NCBI GenBank assembly: GCA_036506155.1
Contig: DASXSF010000043.1
Coordinates: forward strand, 1 to 64,000
Length of the DNA: 64,000 nt
Reading direction: 5' to 3'
Origin: DASXRA01 sp036506155
Lineage (GTDB): Bacteria; Actinomycetota; Actinomycetes; Mycobacteriales; Jatrophihabitantaceae
The notes under the pieces are model-generated. The model saw only the letters and a list, made by a program, of their open reading frames with translations. It did no database searches and was not told the DNA's origin. A program made the translations under genes and the position numbers. This document shows positions 27,424 through 35,587 of the stretch, one piece after another (positions within the stretch are counted from its first letter, which is position 1; every line of letters starts with the position of its first letter).

Positions 27424-28049
27424 CATCTTCCAGACCCCGGGTACGGATGACCGGCAAGGAGCGGCGCGAGCAGTTGCTCGACGTGGGGCGGTCGCTGTTC
27501 GCCGAGAAGGGCTTCGAGGCGGCCTCGATCGAGGAGATCGCCGCCCGGGCCGGGGTGAGCAAGCCCGTCGTGTACGAGCACTTCGGCGGGAAGGAAGGGC
27601 TGTACGCGGTGGTGGTCGACCGCGAGATGTCGGCGCTGCTCGGCCGGGTGACCTCGGCGCTGACGGCGGGGCATGCCCGGCAACTCGTCGAGCAAGCCGC
27701 CCTTGCGCTGCTCACCTACATCGAGGACGAGACGGACGGGTTCCGCGTGCTGACCCGCGACGCGCCGGTGGTCTCCGGCTCCGGGACGTTCTCGTCGCTG
27801 CTGAACGACATCGCCTCGCAGGTGGAGTACATCCTGGCCCGGGAGTTCGACCGGCGTGGCCTGCAGTCGAAGCTTGCCGGCATGTACGCGCAGATGCTCG
27901 TCGGCATGGTCGCGCTTACCGGCCAGTGGTGGCTCTCGGCACGCAAGCCGAAGCGCGAAGAGGTGGCTGCCCACCTCGTGAACCTCGGCTGGAACGGCCT
28001 GCGAGGCCTGGAACCGAAGCCCACTCTGAGCATCCGGACCCGCGGGTAG
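27420..28049 (+). CDS. TetR-family regulator of the desaturase operon
   Basis: A 209-residue TetR protein beginning at a GTG that overlaps the desaturase stop. The DNA-binding domain is at residues about 13-60 (REQLLDVGRSLFAEKGFEAASIEEIAARAGVSKPVVYEHFGGKEGLY). The C-terminal half would bind an acyl-CoA if it works like DesT/FasR-type lipid regulators. It probably binds the two palindromes at 26433-26463 and autoregulates. Confidence 0.87.
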   Translation: MTSSRPRVRMTGKERREQLLDVGRSLFAEKGFEAASIEEIAARAGVSKPVVYEHFGGKEGLYAVVVDREMSALLGRVTSALTAGHARQLVEQAALALLTYIEDETDGFRVLTRDAPVVSGSGTFSSLLNDIASQVEYILAREFDRRGLQSKLAGMYAQMLVGMVALTGQWWLSARKPKREEVAAHLVNLGWNGLRGLEPKPTLSIRTRG

Positions 28050-28134
28050 GACGTGCCTGGACATACGGCGAGAGTCGCGGGAGGGTAAACCGCCGGCCAA
28101 ATCGGCAGGGACGAACCCGCCCCCAGGAGGTCCC

Positions 28135-28256
28135 GTGAATCTCCCGATCACGGTCCTCACCGTCGCCGCTGCAACGACGGCCTGCCTGCGTGCACCACGG
28201 CGAACGGCTGCTTCCCGACCGGTCTCGGCACCCCGAAAGGCACCACGGCCTTCTAA
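28135..28256 (+). pseudogene. Remnant of a secreted S53/S8-type peptidase gene
   Basis: A good ribosome site (AGGAGG, 28125-28130) and GTG at 28135 begin MNLPITVLTVAAATTACL, like the start of a signal peptide. In another frame, ending TAA at 28254-28256, the sequence reads CTTANGCFPTGLGTPKGTTAF, which strongly recalls the C-terminus of sedolisin/subtilase peptidases (usually ...GPTGLGTPNGT.AF). The body of such a gene is missing. The simplest reading is an internal deletion with a frameshift, leaving a start and a tail. The rest of 28050-28294 holds nothing I recognise. Confidence 0.35.
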
Positions 28257-28294
28257 CGCCGCCGGTTCGCGGCCGGAGGGCTATTCGCGCGCAA

Positions 28295-29176
28295 TCATCG
28301 CGCCAAAGCACCCGGCACCGGGCCGGCTGCGACGCGGGTCGCCCGGCACACCCGCTCGGCAGCGAGCGCCGCGGCGAGGCGCGCGGCCTCGTCTCGGCTC
28401 GCTGCGATGAACGCGCACGTGGGGCCCGATCCGGACACAACCCCGCCCAGAGCGCCCAGTTCCCGCCCGGCGTCGAGGGTGCGCTGAAGCTCCGGGGTCA
28501 GTGACAACGCGGCTGCCTGCAAATCGTTGTACAGCCTAGCTGCGATCAGCTTGATATCGCCGTGGTGCAGCGCCTCGAGCAGCGCGTCGGGCGCTGTCGT
28601 CGAGCCGCCACCGAGGTGATCCAGCTCGCGGTATGCGGCCGGCGTCGAAATGCCTTGCTCGGCAAGGGCAAACACCCAATGAAGGATTGCATTCGTCTTC
28701 ACCCGGATGAGCCGCTCGCCGCGCCCGGTACCCACGGCGGTACCCCCGAGCAGCGCGAACGGCACGTCGCTGCCCAGCTCGGCGGCCAGCTCGGACAGCG
28801 CCGTGCGGGACAAGCCGGTCCGCCACAGCCTGTCGCACGCGACCAGCGCCGCGGCTGCGTCGGCCGAGCCGCCCGCCATGCCGCCGGCGACCGGGATCGC
28901 CTTGGCGATCTCGAGCCGGACCTTGGGAGGGGCTCCGGTCCGGGCCGCCAACAGCGTCGCCGCTCGCCAGGCCAGGTTGTGCTCGTCCGCGGGCACCTCA
29001 CCGGCGCCATCGCCCGTGATCGCGAGCTCGATTCGCTCGGCCGGGGCGGCGACCAGTTCGTCGTAGAGGTCGACGGCATGGAACACCGTGACCAGCTCGT
29101 GGTAGCCGTCCCGGCGTAGCGGGCCAACCGCCAGATGGAGGTTCACCTTGGCGGGCACGCGCACACGCACCTGCAT
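28295..29176 (-). CDS. ispE: 4-diphosphocytidyl-2-C-methyl-D-erythritol kinase
   Basis: A GHMP kinase of 293 residues in the MEP isoprenoid pathway that phosphorylates the 2-hydroxyl of CDP-ME. Seen: the N-terminal RVPAKVNLHLAVGPLRRDGYHEL, with the catalytic Lys region and family signature, the ATP loop PVAGGMAGGSADAAAAL, and the C-terminal motif GGVVSGSGPTCAFIA. In relatives it follows ksgA directly; here it lies about 9 kb downstream and on the opposite strand. Confidence 0.94.
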   Translation of the reverse strand: MQVRVRVPAKVNLHLAVGPLRRDGYHELVTVFHAVDLYDELVAAPAERIELAITGDGAGEVPADEHNLAWRAATLLAARTGAPPKVRLEIAKAIPVAGGMAGGSADAAAALVACDRLWRTGLSRTALSELAAELGSDVPFALLGGTAVGTGRGERLIRVKTNAILHWVFALAEQGISTPAAYRELDHLGGGSTTAPDALLEALHHGDIKLIAARLYNDLQAAALSLTPELQRTLDAGRELGALGGVVSGSGPTCAFIAASRDEAARLAAALAAERVCRATRVAAGPVPGALAR

Positions 29177-29193
29177 GCGGCGACACTAACCGC

Positions 29194-29580
29194 ATGACAG
29201 AACGCAGGCGCATCTCCTCCGGATCCACGTTCGAAGAGCAGATCGGCTACAGCCGGGCGGTCGTCGACGGCGACTGGGTGTTCGTGTCCGGGACGACCGG
29301 CTTCGACTATGCGGCGATGACGATCGCGGACGACGTTGCGGCGCAGGCCGAGCAATGCCTGGTCAACATCGGCGCCGCGCTGAGCGACGCCGGTGCCACC
29401 TTCGAAGATGTCGTCCGGGTGCGCTACCTGCTGCCGGACCGCGCCGACTTCGAGTCGTGCTGGCCGGTGCTGCGCCGCTATTTCGACGGTGTCCGGCCCG
29501 CGGCCACCATGATCGAATGTGGCCTGTCGGACCCGCGCATGCGCATCGAGATCGAGGTCACCGCCCGGCGTTCGACGTGA
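29194..29580 (+). CDS. RidA/YjgF-family protein
   Basis: A 128-residue chorismate-mutase-like trimeric fold. Seen: YSRAVVDGDWVFVSGTTGFD at the N-terminus and RPAATMIECGLSDPRMRIEIEVTA at the C-terminus, where RidA enzymes carry the Arg that binds the imine substrate. It may hydrolyse reactive enamine/imine intermediates such as those released by PLP-dependent dehydratases (one is encoded at 25339). It is divergent from ispE by 17 bases. Confidence 0.85.
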   Translation: MTERRRISSGSTFEEQIGYSRAVVDGDWVFVSGTTGFDYAAMTIADDVAAQAEQCLVNIGAALSDAGATFEDVVRVRYLLPDRADFESCWPVLRRYFDGVRPAATMIECGLSDPRMRIEIEVTARRST

Positions 29581-29713
29581 CCGCGCCCCGCCGGTAGGCT
29601 GTCGGGGTTGCCCGGCGAGGGACCGCACGGATGGTGTGGCCGTCATCGACGCGGTGTCACCTTCGGCGCGGCGACATCTGCGACAAGTCCGTTGCGTAGT
29701 GAGGAGCGTCACC

Positions 29714-30349
29714 GTGTCCGAGGTCCGCCTGCCGGCCGAGCCCCGCACCGAGTTCGGCAAGGGCGGCGCTCGCCGCACCCGTCGCGCCGGCAAGATCCCC
29801 GCTGTCATCTACGGACATGGCGCCCCGCCACGGCACGTGTCGCTGCCCGCCCGCGAGTTCGGGCACGCCATCAAGCACGGCGGCGCCAACGTGCTGCTAA
29901 CGCTGAGCCTCGACGGTGCCGAGGAGCTCGCGATTCCGAAGGCGATCCAGCGCCACCCGATCAAGGGCGTGTTCGAGCACGTCGACCTGCTGGCGGTGCG
30001 TCGCGGTGAGAAGGTCACCATCGACGTGCCGATCATCGTCGCCGGCGAAGTGGCCCGGGGCGGCCTGCTCGCGCAGGAGAGCAACGTCGTCAGCGTCGAG
30101 GCCGAGGCAACGCAGCTGCCGTCCGAGGTCGAGGTGAACATCGAGGGCCTCGAGATCGGCTCGCATGTCACCGCCGGCGACCTGACCCTGCCGGCCGGCG
30201 CGACGCTGGTCACCGATCCGCAGCAGGTGCTCCTGCTCATCCAGGAGGCACCGACGGCCGCCGAGTTGGAAGAGGAAGTCGAGGGCGAGGCCGAGGGGCC
30301 GGAGGCCGAAGCAGCGCAGGCCGCCGAGGCCGAGGGCCCGTCCGAATAG
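29714..30349 (+). CDS. rplY: 50S ribosomal protein L25/Ctc
   Basis: A 211-residue L25 of the long TL5/Ctc type: the N-terminal 5S-rRNA-binding domain (RTEFGKGGARRTRRAGKIPAVIYG), a TL5 C-terminal domain (ISVEAEATQLPSEVEVNIEGL-like region), and a Glu/Ala-rich acidic tail of about 35 residues. The GTG at 29714 follows GAGGAG by seven bases; the longer open frame upstream is not supported. It is followed after three bases by pth, the usual actinobacterial pairing. Confidence 0.94.
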   Translation: MSEVRLPAEPRTEFGKGGARRTRRAGKIPAVIYGHGAPPRHVSLPAREFGHAIKHGGANVLLTLSLDGAEELAIPKAIQRHPIKGVFEHVDLLAVRRGEKVTIDVPIIVAGEVARGGLLAQESNVVSVEAEATQLPSEVEVNIEGLEIGSHVTAGDLTLPAGATLVTDPQQVLLLIQEAPTAAELEEEVEGEAEGPEAEAAQAAEAEGPSE

Positions 30350-30352
30350 AAC

Positions 30353-30946
30353 GTGCACTGGCCCTCACGGTCAGCGGGCGCCGCGGATCGCCAGCTCGTT
30401 GTCGGCCTGGGCAACCCCGGGCCCCGGTACGCGGGGACGCGCCACAACGCCGGGTTCCTCGTCGTCGAGCTGCTGGCCGAACGCATGGGTGGGCGTTTTC
30501 GCAGCCGTGGACGCTGCGACGTGCTCGAGGGCAGGCTCGTCGACGCGCCGGTCGTGCTTGCCAAGCCGAAGTCGTACATGAACGAGTCGGGCGGTCCGAT
30601 TGTCGCGGTGTCCCGGTTCTACAAGGTGCCTGTCGATCGGCTGACGATCGTGCATGACGACCTCGACCTGCCGTTCGGCGCGTTGCGGCTGAAGCGTGGT
30701 GGCGGCGGCGGCGGACACAACGGGCTACGCTCCGCCACGGCTGCGCTCGGGACGCGCGAATACGCCAGGGTACGGTTCGGCATTGGCAGGCCGCCGGGCC
30801 GGCAGGACCCCGCGGACTACGTGCTTCGCGACTTCTCCGCTACTGAGCGCAAAGAGCTTGGTTACCTGGTCGACCGCGCCGCGGACGCCGTCGAAGTCCT
30901 GCTGTCCCAAGGGCTCGAGGCCGCGCAGAACGCGTTCAACGACTGA
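30353..30946 (+). CDS. pth: Peptidyl-tRNA hydrolase
   Basis: A 197-residue enzyme that recycles peptidyl-tRNA. Seen: VVGLGNPGPRYAGTRHNAGF, which includes the catalytic His, KPKSYMNESG, VHDDLDLPFG and GGGGGGHNGLRS. The only available start is the GTG at 30353, which gives an N-terminal extension of about 12 residues. It lies three bases after rplY, so translation is probably coupled. A palindromic repeat element follows about 30 bases downstream. Confidence 0.94.
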   Translation: MHWPSRSAGAADRQLVVGLGNPGPRYAGTRHNAGFLVVELLAERMGGRFRSRGRCDVLEGRLVDAPVVLAKPKSYMNESGGPIVAVSRFYKVPVDRLTIVHDDLDLPFGALRLKRGGGGGGHNGLRSATAALGTREYARVRFGIGRPPGRQDPADYVLRDFSATERKELGYLVDRAADAVEVLLSQGLEAAQNAFND

Positions 30947-30976
30947 CCGTTGATCCCGCCGCCGCCCATACCGGCG

Positions 30977-31021
30977 TGATCTTGGATCTTTGGTCGAATA
31001 GCGACCACAACTCCAAGATCA
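30977..31021. repeat. Palindromic repeat element (TGATCTTGGA family), copy 2
   Basis: A 45-base palindrome: TGATCTTGGA at 30977-30986 and TCCAAGATCA at 31012-31021 are perfect outer arms, and TGGTCG/CGACCA form the inner stem around a five-base loop. It is the same family as 18390-18434. It sits between the convergent ends of pth and a TetR gene, where it could also terminate transcription. Confidence 0.75.
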
Positions 31022-31052
31022 TCACGTGGGGTCGGCGCGCGCACGCCCGCGA

Positions 31053-31685
31053 CTAGCCGGCTGCGAGCCGCTCGGCGGTGCGCGCCACGGCGTTGGCCAA
31101 CCGGCGCGGAGTCCAGCCCTGGTCGTGCAGCCAGTGCCCGATCTGCTCGGCGGTCAGCCCGGCCAGGAGGATGTCGGCGCGCACTCCGGCGTCCACGGCA
31201 CCGGTTGAGGCGAGCAGGAACTCACAGTGCTGCCGCCAGAACAGATGCGATCCGGTACGCAGGCGGGCGCCCGGGCTCGCCGTCTGGCTCATCGCGACAA
31301 GTTCCGTGTTGCGGGCGACGTACCCGACGTACGTGCGGACGAATGCGGTCAGGCGCTCGATCGGCGCCGCTCCGGGGCCGAGCGGTGGTGGGCCGCTGAG
31401 GATGCGGTCCTGGAGCGCGCGCTCCTGCTCGTCCAGCAATGCGACAGCGAGGCCGGCCTTGTCGCCGAACCGGCGGAACAAGGTTCCCTTGCCGACTCCG
31501 GCGGCGGCAACCACGTCGTCGAGCGTCACGGCCGCGATGCCCCGTTCTTCGAACAGCTTCCTCGCCGCGTCGAGCACACGCCTGCGATTGCGCATGGCGT
31601 CGGCTCGCTCTGTGGCCGGCACCTGGCCCAGCACGGCGAGCGGTTGACGAATCGGACTACGGTCCGTATGGTTGCCTGCAGGCAT
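31053..31685 (-). CDS. TetR-family repressor of the adjacent FMN oxidoreductase
   Basis: A TetR protein of up to 210 residues. The HTH is clear: RRRVLDAARKLFEERGIAAVTLDDVVAAAGVGKGTLFRRFGDKAG. The ATG at 31685 lies eight bases after a TAGGGT hexamer, so the mRNA could be leaderless. The alternative is the GTG at 31634, which would give 193 residues and leave both operators outside the coding region. It is divergent from an NAD(P)H:FMN oxidoreductase and probably represses it together with itself, in the manner of repressors that sense quinones or electrophiles. Confidence 0.87.
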   Translation of the reverse strand: MPAGNHTDRSPIRQPLAVLGQVPATERADAMRNRRRVLDAARKLFEERGIAAVTLDDVVAAAGVGKGTLFRRFGDKAGLAVALLDEQERALQDRILSGPPPLGPGAAPIERLTAFVRTYVGYVARNTELVAMSQTASPGARLRTGSHLFWRQHCEFLLASTGAVDAGVRADILLAGLTAEQIGHWLHDQGWTPRRLANAVARTAERLAAG

Positions 31686-31702
31686 AATCGGACCCTAGTC
31701 CG
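31644..31702 (+). promoter_or_regulatory. Oxidoreductase promoter with two TetR operators
   Basis: TTGACG (31644-31649), a 17-base spacer and TATGGT (31667-31672) form a good rightward promoter. A 14-base palindrome CGGACTACGGTCCG (31653-31666) lies inside the spacer. A second, CGGACCCTAGTCCG (31689-31702), lies downstream, with centres 36 bases apart. The second also overlaps the leftward TAGGGT of the TetR gene, so one repressor could shut off both genes. Confidence 0.7.
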
Positions 31703-31722
31703 GATGAGTGAGGGAAGCAATT

Positions 31723-32352
31723 GTGACTAGCTTGCTGCACATCTCGGCATCGCCTCGTGGGGAGGCCTCCGAGTCGCTGCGGATCGCCGGAACATTCGTC
31801 GATGTCTACCGGGACGTCAACCCGGACGACGAGATCGAGACCTGGGACCTGTGGGACGGGACGCTGCCCGAATTCGGCCGCGCCGCCGCAGCCGCCAAGA
31901 TGGCCGTGCTCGGCGGCGCTGCGCCGGTGGGCGACGACGCAAGGGCCTGGCACGACGTGCAGGCCACCGTCGCGCGGTTCCTCGCCGCGGACCGCCTGCT
32001 GTTCAGTGTCCCGATGTGGAACGCGGGCATCCCGTACATCCTCAAGCAGTTCATCGACGTCGTATCACAGCCCGGCTCGATCTTCGGCGTCGACTCGCAG
32101 ACCGGGTACCAGCACCTGTTGGCGGGCACCGGAAGGAAGGCGGCGGTGATCTACGCGAGCGGTGTGTGGGGTCCGGATCTCGGGCCGGAGTTCGGCAGCA
32201 ACTTCCAGTCGACGTACTTTGCCGACTGGCTGCGGTGGACCGGCATCGGGGACATCACGGTGATCCGGTTCCACCCGACACTGAGCGGTGATGTTGACGA
32301 CGCCCGGCTGACCGCCGACGCCGACGCCCGGGCTGCCGCCAAAGGGTTCTAA
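31723..32352 (+). CDS. FMN-dependent NAD(P)H oxidoreductase (AzoR-like)
   Basis: A flavodoxin-fold enzyme of 209 residues. The phosphate-binding start is LLHISASPRGEASESLRIA, the FMN-contacting segment is VPMWNAGIPYILKQFIDVVSQPGSIF, and a Gly-rich loop lies near KAAVIYASGVWG. Such enzymes reduce quinones or azo compounds by two electrons. I place the start at the GTG (31723), five bases after AGGGAAG; a GTG at 31708 is also open. It is regulated by the divergent TetR gene through two palindromes. Confidence 0.85.
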   Translation: MTSLLHISASPRGEASESLRIAGTFVDVYRDVNPDDEIETWDLWDGTLPEFGRAAAAAKMAVLGGAAPVGDDARAWHDVQATVARFLAADRLLFSVPMWNAGIPYILKQFIDVVSQPGSIFGVDSQTGYQHLLAGTGRKAAVIYASGVWGPDLGPEFGSNFQSTYFADWLRWTGIGDITVIRFHPTLSGDVDDARLTADADARAAAKGF

Positions 32353-32363
32353 GAAGGGTTGGT

Positions 32364-33029
32364 TCAACTACGATGCGCAATTCCACGCCAGACCCGCTTG
32401 AACGGTTCACCGGTGTCGCGGCGGGTGATCTCGACTGGTACGAGGTGGACCTCGCGCCACGGTTGGAGCAGTTCGCGCAGGTAGTCGTCGGAGAAGAAAT
32501 GCATCGTCTGGCCTGACTGCTCGAGCACGTAGTCCCGCTCGAGCTCTTGCGCAACCGGGCGCCAGCGCTCCCGAAGCGGACGGTCCTCCAGCGCGTTGAC
32601 GTGGAAGACGAACAAGCCTTCCGGGCGCACTACTCGTCCGATCTCGGCAAAGACCGAGCGCGTGACGCCGTCTGAAAACATGTGCAGGGCGACGTTCGAC
32701 ATCACCGCATCGAAGCGACCGGCCGGAAAGGGAAGCGGTGCGGCCATGTCGGCAATGAGAAAGTGGACACGTGAATCGAACCTGGACCGGGCCCGCTTGA
32801 CGGCCTCGCCCGATAAATCGAGCGCGGTCACGGCGTAGCCTCCGTCGGCCAGGCGCGCGGCGTCATTCCCCGTCCCGCACCCAAGTTCCAGGACCGACTG
32901 CGCGCCGGCGTCGCGAAGCGGATCGATGAACGGCTCGATCCACCGGCCTTCCCAATCGAGATCGCCACCCGACTCACGGAGCTTCCGGAAGTACGAGTCC
33001 CAGTACTCAGCAGCGGCGAAGACGGTCAT
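32364..33029 (-). CDS. Class I SAM-dependent methyltransferase
   Basis: A 221-residue Rossmann methyltransferase: motif I VLELGCGTGNDAARLADGG, an acidic residue after the second strand (VTALDLS), IADMAAPLPFPAGRFDAVMSNVALHMF, and VVRPEGLFVFHVN. The substrate is unknown. It resembles small-molecule detoxification (tellurite/thiopurine-type) methyltransferases in length and layout but has no decisive signature. It converges on the FMN oxidoreductase with 11 bases between them. Confidence 0.8.
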   Translation of the reverse strand: MTVFAAAEYWDSYFRKLRESGGDLDWEGRWIEPFIDPLRDAGAQSVLELGCGTGNDAARLADGGYAVTALDLSGEAVKRARSRFDSRVHFLIADMAAPLPFPAGRFDAVMSNVALHMFSDGVTRSVFAEIGRVVRPEGLFVFHVNALEDRPLRERWRPVAQELERDYVLEQSGQTMHFFSDDYLRELLQPWREVHLVPVEITRRDTGEPFKRVWRGIAHRS

Positions 33030-33212
33030 ATCCGCAAGCTACGCCGGCGGCGGCCGGCCGGCCGGGCGTGAGAGCTACCTGTTCGCACGCGGCGAACGTC
33101 GTCTCCCGTAGACCCGGGCGATCTAGCCAGGGCCCTGCCGTGCTCCGAAGTGTTGCTGCCCCGGAACGGTCAGGCTCGCGAGAATTAGGGCAACAAAAAG
33201 CGCCACCCTTGC

Positions 33213-33218
33213 TATAGT
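33213..33218 (+). promoter_or_regulatory. -10 element of the HelD gene
   Basis: TATAGT in an AT-richer stretch; no clear -35 precedes it at 17 bases. A start site near 33225 would exclude the GTG at 33217 as initiation codon and leave a leader of about 65 bases. I do not see the rifamycin-associated element known upstream of some helR genes. Confidence 0.4.
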
Positions 33219-33291
33219 GGAAATTCTCTGTGTCCACATTGAAAGGCTGGCGTTTCTATTGACCCAATACAAGAATAGCACGGCCGTAGAA

Positions 33292-35517
33292 ATGTCGTCA
33301 AGCAATAACGCCGAGTTGGCGCGCGAGCAGGACTACGTGGCGATGCTGTACGAGCGGCTGGACGCGCTGCGGGCCGCGACCTCGCAGCGCCTCGCCGGCG
33401 TCCGGTTGGACCCGACCGTCGAAAACGACCAGGCGGCCTCCGAGCGTGAGTCGTTCGCCTTGCTGTACCAGGATCGCCGCGTCGAGCTGGATGCGGCCGA
33501 GCGCAACCTGTGTTTCGGCCGGCTCGATTTCGACGACGGCGAGCGCCTGTACATCGGACGCCTCGGACTGCGCAATGACGAACACGACCTGCTGCTCGTC
33601 GATTGGCGCGCGCCGGCGGCGCAGGCGTTCTACCGCGCCACGGCGTTGCAGCGCTATGGCGTCACTTGGCGCCGGCACCTGTACAGCGTCGACCGGCGTG
33701 TTGTCCGACTCGACGACGACGTGCTCGACCTGGCGGCTGTCGACCAGGCGCAGCTGACCGGTGAAGCTGCCTTGCTCGCCTCGTTGCGGCGCCACCGTAC
33801 TGGCCGGATGGCCGATATCGTCGGCACCATTCAGGCCGATCAGGATCGCATTATCCGCGACGTCCTGACGGGAATTCTCGTCGTGGAAGGTGTCCCCGGC
33901 ACCGGCAAAACCGTGGTGGCGCTGCACCGGGCCGCATATCTGCTGTACACGTATCGCGAGCAATTGTCCCGACGCGGAATTCTGGTCATCGGCCCGAACA
34001 ACACATTCATGCACTACATAGACCAGGTGTTGCCGGCGCTCGGCGAGAACGACGTGGTACTCGCGACGATCGGCTCGCTGTACCCGGGGGTCGATGCCGA
34101 CGGGTCCGAATCTCCACACGCCGCGCAGGTCAAGGGCCGGGCCGCGATGGCCGGTGTCCTTGAGCGTGCCGTCGCTGACCTGCAACGGGTGCCGAAGACG
34201 ACCGTCGAGATCAAGGTCGACGGCACGATCTACCGGCTCACGCCGAAGGCGGGGCGGAAGGCGCGCGCCCAGGCTCGGCGGCGGCGCGATCCGGACACCG
34301 GCGTGCCGCTGCCGCACAACGTGGCGCGGCGCGCGTTCGTCCGAGCACTGCTCGGCGAGTTGGCGAAGCAGGCCGTTCGCGCGCCGGGCGACGTCGACGA
34401 TGTGCGGGCCGACCTGGCGGCCGAGCCGGAGATACGCCGCGCGATCGACGTCCTGTGGCCCGAGTTCACCCCGCAGGAGTTACTCGCCGTGCTGTACGCC
34501 CAACCAGAACGCCTCGACCTCACGGACGACGAGCGGGCCGCGATCCGTCGCGATCAGCCCGGACCGTGGACGCCCGCAGACGTTCCGCTGCTCGACGAGT
34601 TGGCCGAGCTGCTCGGCCCGATCGAGGCCACCGGACGGGCAGCCCGTCAGCGGCAGGCCGCGGTCGCGGCAGAGCAGGCCGAGGCAACCGAGTTCGCGGC
34701 GCAGCTCGTCGGGGACCTGACCGAGAGCGAGGCGATCGTCGTGCCTTACTTGGAAACCGAGGCGTTCGTGCAGTGGATCGCCAGCCGCAATACCCGGGTC
34801 GCGGCGGCCGGCTCGCTGGCCGAGCGGGCGCTGTCGAACCGTACCTGGGCGTACGGGCACGTCGTCGTGGACGAGGCACAGGAGTTGTCGGCGATGGCCT
34901 GGCGAATGCTGCTGCGGCGCTGCCCGAGCCGATCGATGACCGTCGTCGGCGACTTGGCGCAGACCGGCGCGGCCGGCGGTGCCGACTCCTGGGCCCAGGT
35001 CCTCGACCCGCTCGTGCCCGGTCGCTGGCGCACCGCGCGGTTGACGGTGAACTACCGCACTCCGAAGCCGGCAATGACTCTGGCCACGTCGCTGTTGCCC
35101 CGGACCGTGGAGCCGCCGCTGTCGGTACGTGACGGGGACGAGACGCCGTGGTACGCGCACGGTGGCGACCTTGCCACGCTGGTCCGCCGCGAGGCCGAGC
35201 TCGTCGGCGCCGGACGGGTTGCGGTCATCGCACCGCCGGCGCGGATCGCGCATACCGCCGCTGCACTCGACGTCCACCCCGGACCGGATCTCGACGCGCC
35301 GGTCGCCGTGCTCACGCCGACGCAGGCCAAGGGGCTCGAGTTCGATTCGGTCGTCGTCGTCGATCCGGGTGGGATCGAGCAGGCTACGCCACGTGGACGG
35401 GCGGACCTCTACGTCGCGCTGACCCGTACGACCGGCCGACTCGGGCTCGTGATCACTGACGATCTGCCGGCCGAGCTCGCGGCCAGGCGGGGCCTGACTC
35501 TCCATGTTCTCTCGTAA
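33292..35517 (+). CDS. HelD/HelR-family UvrD-like ATPase
   Basis: A superfamily 1 motor of about 741 residues: an N-terminal coiled-coil arm (AREQDYVAMLYERLDALR), Walker A VEGVPGTGKTVVALHR, Walker B VVVDEAQELSAMAW, motif III GDLAQTG, VNYRTPKPAM, and motifs V-VI (TPTQAKGLEFDSVVVVD, YVALTRTTGRLGLV). HelD proteins enter RNA polymerase and recycle stalled complexes; actinobacterial HelR also displaces rifamycins. The start is uncertain: the ATG at 33292 is the only conventional codon downstream of the TATAGT, with a TTG at 33259 and a GTG at 33217 also open. Confidence 0.9.
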   Translation: MSSSNNAELAREQDYVAMLYERLDALRAATSQRLAGVRLDPTVENDQAASERESFALLYQDRRVELDAAERNLCFGRLDFDDGERLYIGRLGLRNDEHDLLLVDWRAPAAQAFYRATALQRYGVTWRRHLYSVDRRVVRLDDDVLDLAAVDQAQLTGEAALLASLRRHRTGRMADIVGTIQADQDRIIRDVLTGILVVEGVPGTGKTVVALHRAAYLLYTYREQLSRRGILVIGPNNTFMHYIDQVLPALGENDVVLATIGSLYPGVDADGSESPHAAQVKGRAAMAGVLERAVADLQRVPKTTVEIKVDGTIYRLTPKAGRKARAQARRRRDPDTGVPLPHNVARRAFVRALLGELAKQAVRAPGDVDDVRADLAAEPEIRRAIDVLWPEFTPQELLAVLYAQPERLDLTDDERAAIRRDQPGPWTPADVPLLDELAELLGPIEATGRAARQRQAAVAAEQAEATEFAAQLVGDLTESEAIVVPYLETEAFVQWIASRNTRVAAAGSLAERALSNRTWAYGHVVVDEAQELSAMAWRMLLRRCPSRSMTVVGDLAQTGAAGGADSWAQVLDPLVPGRWRTARLTVNYRTPKPAMTLATSLLPRTVEPPLSVRDGDETPWYAHGGDLATLVRREAELVGAGRVAVIAPPARIAHTAAALDVHPGPDLDAPVAVLTPTQAKGLEFDSVVVVDPGGIEQATPRGRADLYVALTRTTGRLGLVITDDLPAELAARRGLTLHVLS

Positions 35518-35587
35518 GATGTAGCCGGCACCGCCTGGATGATGCCGGCTCGGAACACGCGTTCGCTTGGTCGCCAGGGAGGAAGCA

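Noticed and set aside
28050..28294. Possible riboswitch leader (c-di-AMP type considered because of AGGAGG and G-rich stems)
   Set aside because: The conserved c-di-AMP riboswitch blocks are absent, the downstream frame is not a real gene, and a peptidase tail explains part of the sequence.
33030..33291. Rifamycin-associated element upstream of the HelD gene
   Set aside because: No inverted GGGGCTTGC-type repeat is present in the region.
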